Assembly (NCBI RefSeq): GCF_022394535.1 | Contig: NZ_CP089414.1 | Span: 124,001 to 188,000, forward strand | From: Dyella terrae | Lineage (GTDB): Bacteria; Pseudomonadota; Gammaproteobacteria; Xanthomonadales; Rhodanobacteraceae | Reading direction: 5' to 3' | DNA: 64,000 bases | Shown here: one piece after another, positions 57,355 through 64,000 of the stretch | How the letters are laid out: every line of letters starts with the position of its first letter | Position numbering within the stretch: the first letter of the stretch is position 1 | The notes under the pieces: model-generated | What the model saw: only the letters and a program-made list of their open reading frames with translations | What the model was told of the DNA's origin: nothing | The model's database searches: none | Program-made: the position numbers and the translations under genes

Positions 57355-58635
57355 ATGATTTTCGGGTCCAATGGAAATACCCGCATGAAGACGCTCGCGG
57401 GTGCACTGGTTCTCAGCTTTGCCGCTGTTGCCTCTGCGGCTCACGCCGGCACCACGCTGGTTGGTGGTGGCGCCACCCTGCCGGCGCTGGGTTACGGTGG
57501 TGATGCCACGCATCGCCAGATCACCCCGACCACCGGTTCGTTCCTGTACGTGTACTCCGCCCAGACCGGCAACCCGCAGACCTCCTACTGCCAGACGGGC
57601 AGCGGCGCTGGCAAGAACATCCTTGCTGGCGGCACCATCGGCGGCACCTCCTACAACGTCCAGAACGCTTGCCCGGATGGTTCGGCCACGCCGACCGGCT
57701 TCGGCGCTGCTGCCGTGGGCCGTAGCGATCTGACCCAGCCGAACTTTGCTGGCGCCGATTCGCCGCTCAGCGCCTCCGACTACACCAATTACCGCAACAA
57801 CCGTCCGTCCAGCTATCCGGTGGAGTTCCCAGCCGTTGCCGGCGCGATTGCCATTGGCTTCAACAAGGCCGGCGTTTCCTCGCTGAACCTGACCGATGCG
57901 CAGGTCTGCCAGATCTTCTCCGGCCAGATCACCAACTGGAACCAGATCTCCAGCGTCACCGGCCCGATCAACGTGGTCTATCGCTCGGACGGCAGCGGCA
58001 CCACGTTCGGCTTCAGCAACCACTTGTCCGCTGCCTGCAGCGGCACGGCCAGCGCACACTTCGTGACCGATCAGGCCTTCACCAACGTGGTCGCCAAGTA
58101 TCAGCCGACCCTGCCCAGCAATTGGGTGGGCCAGAGCGGCAACCCGAACGTCGCCAACTACGTGGTTGCCAATGACGGCACCATCGCCTACGTGGAAGCC
58201 GACAACGCCGCCAACGTACTCGGCAGCTTTGCGACGGTCAACGGTCAGGATCCGATCGCCAACTTCGGCGCCTCGCCGCTGCCGATCAGCAGCTCCGCGA
58301 TCAATTACAACTACGTGATCAACGGCGCGGATCCGACCACCGGTCGTCCGATCATGTCCGCCATCTCGGGCGCGCCGAGCACCCAGTGCATTGCCCTGGT
58401 CGATCCGTCGTCCTACGCCAAACCTGTCAGCGGCTACCCGATCGTCGCCGTGTCCTACCTGCTGGCCAACAGCGCCAACAACGGTTCGGACCAGACTGCT
58501 GTGCAGAACCTGATGTGGGCGCCGTACAACTCGACCATCACGTCCAACACGACGCAGATCGGTTCGGGCACGGGTCTGTCGTTCCTGAGCACCAGCTTCA
58601 CGCAGAGCGCTGTGCAGGGTTGCGTGGGTACCTGA
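57355..58635 (+). CDS. PstS/DING-like secreted substrate-binding protein
   Basis: Exported protein of 426 residues in the phosphate-binding PstS superfamily. A signal peptide ends near AHAG, and the mature N-terminus has TTLVGGGATLPALGY, close to the GGGATLP hallmark of DING proteins. Phosphate-site features follow (AAAVGRSDLT, GAIAIGFNKAG, YRSDGSGTTFGFSNHL). No pst transporter genes are adjacent; a type II secretion operon follows instead. In Pseudomonas, DING-type proteins are exported by a type II system, so this may be a substrate of the neighbouring machinery. ATG 57355 has AAGGGG 7 bases upstream. Confidence 0.85.
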   Translation: MIFGSNGNTRMKTLAGALVLSFAAVASAAHAGTTLVGGGATLPALGYGGDATHRQITPTTGSFLYVYSAQTGNPQTSYCQTGSGAGKNILAGGTIGGTSYNVQNACPDGSATPTGFGAAAVGRSDLTQPNFAGADSPLSASDYTNYRNNRPSSYPVEFPAVAGAIAIGFNKAGVSSLNLTDAQVCQIFSGQITNWNQISSVTGPINVVYRSDGSGTTFGFSNHLSAACSGTASAHFVTDQAFTNVVAKYQPTLPSNWVGQSGNPNVANYVVANDGTIAYVEADNAANVLGSFATVNGQDPIANFGASPLPISSSAINYNYVINGADPTTGRPIMSAISGAPSTQCIALVDPSSYAKPVSGYPIVAVSYLLANSANNGSDQTAVQNLMWAPYNSTITSNTTQIGSGTGLSFLSTSFTQSAVQGCVGT

Positions 58636-58663
58636 TCCAACTTGCTGTTGTTGTTTTGCCGTG

Positions 58664-58703
58664 GAACGTGGGGGAGGGCGGGGGCCCTCTCCCACGTTCT
58701 TTT
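58664..58703 (+). terminator. Rho-independent terminator after the PstS-like gene
   Basis: 16-bp stem with one G-U pair (58664-58679 and 58684-58699) and a TTTT run. It isolates this gene from gspE, 70 bases downstream. Confidence 0.9.
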
Positions 58704-58769
58704 GCGTGAAAGACAATCTGTCATCCTGGCGTGGCAGCCTGTGATGATTTACTGCGTTCGGGAACGCTC

Positions 58770-60497
58770 ATGTCCTCGCAGGTTGTAGCTCTTCATCGTA
58801 ACGATTCTGCCTCTACCGACGAGACGCAGCTATTTCGACAATTACTGGCCAAAGGCCGGCTGAAAGATACAGACCTTGCACGCTCGCGGCGCCTGCATGA
58901 AGAATCCCCCGACGGCACGCTGACGGGTTTGATGGCGCGGTTGGGCCTGGTGTCCGAGCGCGACCTGGCCGAAGCGTGGTCGGAGTTGCTGGATACGCCG
59001 CTGCTGGCGGCCCGCGACGCGCCTGACATGCCGCCCGCCGAGCTCGACGTCTCCGTGCGCTTCCTGAAGCAACAGCACGTGGTGCCGGTGCGGGTGGGTG
59101 AGGATGGCGTGGCGCTGGTCGTCTCCGACCCCGCCGACCCCTACCCACTGCAAGCGATGCAACTGGCCGCCGGCCGCCCGGTCGCGCTGCGCATCGGTTT
59201 GCGCTCAGAAATCGAGGGCCTGATCGAGCGCTACTACGGTTCGGGCCGTTCCGCCATGGGCACCATCGTGGAAAACCTCGACGGCAGCGCCGCGGTAGAA
59301 GACGACGTCGAGCATCTGCGCGACCTCGCCTCCGAAGCGCCGGTGATCCGCCTGGTCAATCTCATCTTGCAGCGCGCCGTCGAACAGCGCGCCTCCGACG
59401 TGCACATCGAGCCGTTCGAAAACCGCCTCAAAGTGCGCTACCGCATCGACGGCGTACTGCACGAAGTCGAAGCGCCGCCCTCCAGCTCCACCGCCGCGGT
59501 GATCTCCCGCGTCAAGATCATGGCCAAGCTCAACATCGCCGAGCGCCGCCTGCCGCAGGACGGCCGCATCCAGTTGCGTGTGCAAGGCAAGGAACTGGAC
59601 CTGCGCGTGTCCACCGTGCCGACCAGCTTTGGCGAATCGGTGGTGATGCGTATCCTCGACCGCGAATCGGTGGTGTTCGACTTCGCCTCCTTAGGCTTCA
59701 CCGATAACTTCCAGCAACGCTTCGTCGACGTACTGGACCGCCCCCACGGCATTCTGTTGGTCACTGGCCCCACCGGTTCCGGTAAGACCACCACGCTGTA
59801 CACCGCGCTGTCCCAGATCAACACGCCCGACGTCAAGATCATCACCGTCGAAGACCCGGTCGAATACCAGATCGAAGGGATCAACCAGATCCAGGTCAAA
59901 CCGCAGATCGGGCTGGATTTTGCCGGCGCCCTGCGCTCCATCGTGCGCCAGGATCCGGACGTGATCATGATCGGCGAAATGCGCGACCTGGAAACCTGCC
60001 GCATCGCCATCCAGTCCGCGCTCACCGGTCACTTGGTGCTGTCCACCTTGCACACCAACAGCGCCGCCGGCGGCATCACCCGCCTGCTCGACATGGGCGT
60101 GGAAGATTACCTGTTGGGCTCCACCGTCAACGGCATCCTCGCGCAGCGCCTGGTGCGCCGCCTCGATCCGGAAACGGCGACCCCGTATGAAGCCCTGCCC
60201 GAAGTGATCGAGCAGTTCGAGCTGCACAAATACACCGACGAGCGCCCGATCCGCCTGTGGAAACCCGGCAGCAGCGCGGCCAACCCCAGCGGCTACCGCG
60301 GCCGTCGCGCCATCATGGAATTCCTGGTGATGACCGATCCGCTGCGCCGCATGGTGATGCAGCGTGCCGATGCCGGCGAGATCGAGCGCGTCGCGCGCAG
60401 CGAAGGCATGCGCACCATGTACGAGGATGGCATCGCCAAGGCGGTCGCGGGCGTCACCACCCTGGAGGAGGTGTTGCGTGTTACGCAAGAAAGTTGA
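58770..60497 (+). CDS. gspE: Type II secretion ATPase GspE
   Basis: Cytoplasmic ATPase of 575 residues that drives pseudopilus assembly. Domains in order: N-terminal docking domains (about 20-170), then the ATPase core with Walker A GPTGSGKTTT (K339), Asp box ITVEDPVEYQ, Walker B VIMIGEMRD and His box STLHTNSAAGG. The region that in most GspE proteins holds a CxxC...CxxC zinc site (between LVRRLDPE and GYRGR) has no cysteines here. ATG 58770 is preferred to the earlier in-frame GTG 58731. It heads the gsp operon. Confidence 0.95.
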   Translation: MSSQVVALHRNDSASTDETQLFRQLLAKGRLKDTDLARSRRLHEESPDGTLTGLMARLGLVSERDLAEAWSELLDTPLLAARDAPDMPPAELDVSVRFLKQQHVVPVRVGEDGVALVVSDPADPYPLQAMQLAAGRPVALRIGLRSEIEGLIERYYGSGRSAMGTIVENLDGSAAVEDDVEHLRDLASEAPVIRLVNLILQRAVEQRASDVHIEPFENRLKVRYRIDGVLHEVEAPPSSSTAAVISRVKIMAKLNIAERRLPQDGRIQLRVQGKELDLRVSTVPTSFGESVVMRILDRESVVFDFASLGFTDNFQQRFVDVLDRPHGILLVTGPTGSGKTTTLYTALSQINTPDVKIITVEDPVEYQIEGINQIQVKPQIGLDFAGALRSIVRQDPDVIMIGEMRDLETCRIAIQSALTGHLVLSTLHTNSAAGGITRLLDMGVEDYLLGSTVNGILAQRLVRRLDPETATPYEALPEVIEQFELHKYTDERPIRLWKPGSSAANPSGYRGRRAIMEFLVMTDPLRRMVMQRADAGEIERVARSEGMRTMYEDGIAKAVAGVTTLEEVLRVTQES

Positions 60498-60527
60498 TGC
60501 GCGGATGCGCGTGGCGCAGGTGCGGCC

Positions 60528-61745
60528 ATGAGCCAATTCCGCTACCGCGCTGTCAGCGCCACCGGCGACGTCTTGCAAGGCCAGATGGAAGCGGCCAGCG
60601 TCGAGGAAGTGGTCAGCCGCTTGCAGGACCAAGGCCACACGCCGCTCGATGCGCGCGCCGCCGACAGCGATGCCGGTGGCAGCGGCATCGCCGGCTGGTT
60701 CAAGCGCGGCCCGTTCACCGGCGACCAGCTCGCCCAGTTCACCCACCAATTGGCGACCTTGCTCGGCGCTGGCCAGCCGCTGGATCGCGCGCTGGGCATC
60801 CTGATAGACCTGCCCGAAGGCGCCAGCGCCAAACAACTGATCGAGCGCGTGCGTGATCGCGTGCGCGGCGGCACGCCCTTGTCGCAAGCACTGGACGACG
60901 AGCACAACGTGTTCCCCAAGCTCTACATCAGCCTGGTGCGCGCCGGCGAAGCCGGCGGTTCGCTGGAAGACACCCTGCGGCGCCTCGCCGATTACCTGGA
61001 GCGCTCCCAGCAACTGCGCGGCAGCATCATCAACGCGCTGATCTACCCCGCCTTCCTGATGGTCGGTGTACTCGGTTCACTGCTGCTGCTGCTGGCCTAC
61101 GTGGTGCCCCAGTTCGTGCCGATCTTCGAAGACATGCAGGTGCCGATCCCGCTGATCACCCAGATCGTGCTGGCGGTGGGTGGCACCTTGCAGACCTGGT
61201 GGTGGGCCATCGCCCTGCTGATCGTGATGGGCGTGGCTATCGCGCGTGCGCGCCTGCGCGATCCGGCGGCCCTGTTGGCCTGGCACGGCCGCCTGCTGAC
61301 CATGCGTCTGGTCGGCCCGCTGCTATTGAAAGTGCAGACCGCGCGCATCGCGCGCACGCTCGGCACCTTGCTCAAGAACGGCGTGCCCTTGCTCACCTCG
61401 CTCAGCATCGCGCGTCAGGTCACCGCCAACAAAGCGCTGGACCAAGCATTGGCGCAGGCCTCCGAGCAGGTCAAGGAAGGCGCCGGGCTGTCCTTCGCGC
61501 TGGACCAATCCCAGCGCTTCCCGCGGCTGGCCCTGCAGATGGTGCAGGTGGGCGAAGAAGCCGGCTAGCTCGACACCATGCTGCTCAAGGTGGCCGACAC
61601 TTTCGAGCTGGAAAGCCGCCGCGCCATCGACCGCCTGCTGGCGGCGTTGGTGCCCGCGCTCACCATCGTGATGACGGTGCTGGTGGCGATCATCATGGCC
61701 GCGATCCTGCTGCCCATGCTCGACCTCACCAGCCACATTCAGTAG
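60528..61745 (+). pseudogene. gspF: Type II secretion inner-membrane protein GspF, internal amber codon
   Basis: Platform protein of the type II system with two repeated GspF domains and three membrane helices. The 405-codon span is normal for the family, but codon 347 is TAG (61566-61568) within the conserved context VGEEAG-stop-LDTMLLKVAD, where GspF proteins have Gln. A single C-to-T change from CAG explains it. The frame continues cleanly for 58 more residues including the last helix (ALTIVMTVLVAIIMAAILLP) to the stop at 61743-61745. The truncated 346-residue product would lack that helix. Located 30 bases after gspE. Confidence 0.92.
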
Positions 61746-61786
61746 TTCCCTTGTAGAGCCCCCTTCGAACGACGACGAGGTACCCC

Positions 61787-62212
61787 ATGCGACAAAAGAC
61801 TTTTGGCCGTCACCACGCGGCACGCGGCTTCACCCTGCTGGAAATGCTGGCGGTGATCGTGTTGATCGGCATCATCGGCGCGGTGGTGGTGACCCAGGTC
61901 GGCAAGAACGTCGACAAGGGCAAGTACGGCGCCGGCAAAGCGCAGCTCACCACGCTCAGCCAGAAGATCGAGAACTACGCGCTGGACAACGGCACCCCGC
62001 CGCAACAGCTGCAGGATCTGATGGCGAAGCCGGCCAACGCGCGCAACTGGCAAGGCCCGTACGCCAAAGAGTCCGAGCTGAAGGATCCCTGGGGCCATGA
62101 GTTTGGCTACAAATACCCCGGCGACCACGGCAGCTTCGACCTGATCTTCTACGGCCAGGACGGCAAGCCCGGCGGCGACGGCTACAACGCCGACGTTGGC
62201 AACTGGCAGTAA
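61787..62212 (+). CDS. gspG: Type II secretion major pseudopilin GspG
   Basis: Major pseudopilin of 141 residues forming the periplasmic pseudopilus. The prepilin peptidase site is G14-F15 (HHAARG/FTLLEMLAV) with Glu at +5, followed by a hydrophobic helix. The C-terminal globular part has the GspG signature (DPWGHEFGYKYPGDHGSFDL) and the calcium-site-like end YGQDGKPGGDGYNADVGNW. GAGGT lies 6 bases before ATG 61787. Confidence 0.96.
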   Translation: MRQKTFGRHHAARGFTLLEMLAVIVLIGIIGAVVVTQVGKNVDKGKYGAGKAQLTTLSQKIENYALDNGTPPQQLQDLMAKPANARNWQGPYAKESELKDPWGHEFGYKYPGDHGSFDLIFYGQDGKPGGDGYNADVGNWQ

Positions 62213-62216
62213 GCCG

Positions 62217-62708
62217 ATGCCGGCGAAGCCGCCACGCGCAACCATCAACCGCGCCTTGCGTGCGGCGCGCGGCTTCACCTTGCTGGAAATGCTGGCGGTG
62301 ATCTTGCTGATCGGCATCGCGGCGGCGGCCGTGGCGGTGTCGGTCACGCAGGGCCTGGCCAGTGCACGCGTGAGCGCGGCGAGCGGCGAACTGGCCGCGG
62401 CGCTGCGTGGGGTACGTACGCAGGCGATCGTGCACGGCAACGAACACACCTTGGACGTCGACACGCGCGACAACACCTATCGGGCCGACAACGGCCCGGC
62501 GGTGCGCCTGCCCACGGGCATGCGCATCGGCATCACCAGCGCGAAGGAAGATCAGGTCAATAGCTACACGGGCCGCATCCGTTTCTTCCCGGATGGCAGC
62601 TCTACCGGCGGACATATCACCTTGCAGCGCGAGCGGCGGCAGTGGCGGGTGAATGTGTCGTGGCTGACCGGGGCGGTGAGTGTGGCGGATGTGAGTGCGA
62701 AGCGATGA
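62217..62708 (+). CDS. gspH: Type II secretion minor pseudopilin GspH
   Basis: Minor pseudopilin of 163 residues with a long leader and a cleavage site at G19/FTLLEMLAV (Glu at +5). It starts 4 bases after the gspG stop; an in-frame TTG inside gspG is a less likely start. The C-terminal beta domain (RIRFFPDGSSTGGHITLQRE) matches GspH. It overlaps gspI by 4 bases. Confidence 0.92.
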   Translation: MPAKPPRATINRALRAARGFTLLEMLAVILLIGIAAAAVAVSVTQGLASARVSAASGELAAALRGVRTQAIVHGNEHTLDVDTRDNTYRADNGPAVRLPTGMRIGITSAKEDQVNSYTGRIRFFPDGSSTGGHITLQRERRQWRVNVSWLTGAVSVADVSAKR

Positions 62709-63112
62709 GGCGCGCACGCGGGTTTAGTTTGTTGGAGGTGATCGCGGCCATTCTTCTGTTGGCCGTGGCGTTTGCGGCGTTGTTGCAAGTGGCGGGCGCT
62801 TCTTTGCATCTGGCGGATCGATCAGGGCAGATCAGCAAAGCTGACATGTGGGCACAAGCGAAGCTGGATGCCTTGGGCGTGACCGATCGCTTGGTGGCAG
62901 GCGAGAGCGACGGCGATTTCAGCAAGGATTATCGCTGGCACCTGCGCATCACACCCTGGCAGGACGACGACCCGCCGCAGGGCAGCCCACTCACCTTGTA
63001 TCGCGTCGACCTGGACGTGCGATGGGGTTCGCCACGACGCCCTCAAGTGATTCACTACACCACGCTGCGAGCCGTCGACGAGGGTGCGGCTTCGGCGGGG
63101 AGTGCGAAGTGA
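62705..63112 (+). CDS. gspI: Type II secretion minor pseudopilin GspI
   Basis: Minor pseudopilin of 135 residues with a short leader and cleavage site RRARG/FSLLEVIAA (Glu at +5). It forms the tip complex with GspJ and GspK. ATG 62705 overlaps the gspH stop (ATGA), and its own stop overlaps the gspJ GTG start, so the genes are translationally coupled. Confidence 0.93.
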   Translation: MRRARGFSLLEVIAAILLLAVAFAALLQVAGASLHLADRSGQISKADMWAQAKLDALGVTDRLVAGESDGDFSKDYRWHLRITPWQDDDPPQGSPLTLYRVDLDVRWGSPRRPQVIHYTTLRAVDEGAASAGSAK

Positions 63113-63774
63113 TACGCGCGCGTGGCTTCAGCTTGTTGGAGGTGCTCAGCGCGCTCGCCTTGCTCAGCATTCTGCTGGTGGGGGTGTTGTCCGGCATACG
63201 GACGGCTACGCATATGGTCAGCGCTGGCACGGGTTCCATGGAGAATCTGGATGAAGTGCGTTCGGTGCAGCGCTTCCTGCGTAATGATCTTCTTCAGGCT
63301 CGTGCCATTCCCTGGAAGGTGGACGGCAAGGGCGTGCCTGTCGTGTTCGAGGGTGACGAGCAACGCATCCGGTTTGTTGGTCCGCTTCCCGGCTATCTCG
63401 ATCACCAGGGCCCACAATTGCAGACCTTGGCGCTGGTGCGCGATGGCCAACGAGGGCTTCGGCTCGAGCTAAGCAGTGATGGCATGAGCCCGACGGGTGC
63501 CTCGCATGGCATCGGCTTCGCGCCGGAACCGTTGGCGGAGGGCATCACACGTGGCCGCTTTCGTTACTACGGTCGTCAAAGCGAACAAGGCCCCGGTGCG
63601 TGGAGCAATGAGTGGCATGTCGCGGGACGGATGCCCGAATTGGTCAGCGTGGAACTGGAGCGTGGAGCGGATGGTGAAACCTGGCTGCTCGTGCAGACGC
63701 CGATACGCCAGAGCGCGAACGCGATAAACACGCGCGCACTGGCCAGGTTGTTGCCGAACGCAACGCAATACTGA
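63109..63774 (+). CDS. gspJ: Type II secretion minor pseudopilin GspJ
   Basis: Minor pseudopilin of 221 residues. The GTG start overlaps the gspI stop by 4 bases. Leader and cleavage site read MIRARG/FSLLEVLSA (Glu at +5). The C-terminal domain has the larger beta fold expected of GspJ, with FRYYGRQSEQGPGAWSNEW. Confidence 0.92.
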   Translation: MIRARGFSLLEVLSALALLSILLVGVLSGIRTATHMVSAGTGSMENLDEVRSVQRFLRNDLLQARAIPWKVDGKGVPVVFEGDEQRIRFVGPLPGYLDHQGPQLQTLALVRDGQRGLRLELSSDGMSPTGASHGIGFAPEPLAEGITRGRFRYYGRQSEQGPGAWSNEWHVAGRMPELVSVELERGADGETWLLVQTPIRQSANAINTRALARLLPNATQY

Positions 63775-63853
63775 TGGCACAAAAATGTCGCCTTGCGCTG
63801 TAATCCTTGGAGCTTCACGACACGCTAAGCCAGGTGTTCACGGGAGGACATGG

Positions 63854-64000
63854 ATGCCCGCCGATCGGACAGCTCGTTCAGCACATCGCGAGCGGGGTAT
63901 TGCCTTGCTGGTGGTGCTATGGGCCTGCACGCTGCTGGCGATCCTGCTTGGGGGCTTCGCCACGTTGGCTCGCACCGAAGCCACGCAGACACGCTACCTG
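63854..64000 (+). CDS. gspK: Type II secretion minor pseudopilin GspK (3' end outside the window)
   Basis: Only the first 49 residues are visible. The N-terminus has the leader and helix of GspK, with a cleavage site at RERG/IALLVVLWA. Val replaces Glu at +5, a known peculiarity of GspK, which caps the pseudopilus tip. GGGAGGA lies 6 bases before ATG 63854; another ATG at 63850 is in a frame without the pseudopilin motif. It follows gspJ by 79 bases. Confidence 0.9.
   Translation, partial: MPADRTARSAHRERGIALLVVLWACTLLAILLGGFATLARTEATQTRYL

Overview
The window is high-GC gammaproteobacterial DNA. Gene order and protein character point to Xanthomonadales, most likely Rhodanobacteraceae (a Dyella, Luteibacter or Frateuria relative). 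Support comes from rpsA-ihfB-lapA-lapB running into an O-antigen/galU cluster, a yfhM-pbpC pair, and an Xps-like type II secretion operon. The genus is inferred from memory of these families, not from a search. No rRNA, IS element, integrase or CRISPR array was seen.

Layout. (1) 1-7281: 3' part of rpsA, ihfB, lapA-lapB, then a lipid-linked sugar transferase (frameshifted in a G9 tract), a membrane nucleotide-sugar 4,6-dehydratase and galU. (2) 7578-16323: a large bacterial alpha-2-macroglobulin and penicillin-binding protein 1C, separated by a 265-bp nested inverted-repeat element. (3) 16412-26080: single metabolic and regulatory genes (FAD oxidoreductase, CsaA, MFS/TetR divergent pair, metallo-hydrolase, pirin, tRNA-Gly, tRNA-Cys, AraC, VOC, Old Yellow Enzyme/MerR divergent pair). 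(4) 26143-32823: a copper/silver efflux operon (small Met/His/Cys-rich protein, CusC, CusB, CusA, CusF) behind a MerR-type promoter. (5) 32905-56491: a same-strand locus combining a cell-surface-signalling module (detached STN-domain protein, ECF sigma factor, FecR-like anti-sigma) with a two-partner-secretion transporter, an ExbB-like protein fused to DUF2341/LamG-like domains, ExbD, TonB, a porin, two small exported proteins and a giant filamentous-haemagglutinin-like exoprotein of about 4,380 residues. (6) 56710-57354: a small unknown gene in AT-rich DNA. (7) 57355-64000: a PstS/DING-like secreted protein followed by type II secretion genes gspE-F-G-H-I-J-K; the window ends inside gspK.

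How the parts may work together. Region 5 is the best candidate for an undescribed system: a TonB-ExbB-ExbD motor with no TonB-dependent receptor nearby, built beside a TpsB/TpsA pair and a porin, with an ECF/FecR/STN signalling set upstream. The motor may energise, sense or gate surface display of the adhesin.

Sequence integrity. Three reading frames are broken by what behaves as one extra G in runs of 7-9 G (3494-4526 gene once, giant exoprotein twice), and gspF has an in-frame amber codon. Each is restored by a one-base change. They may be sequencing errors, phase-variable tracts or real mutations; raw reads are needed to tell.
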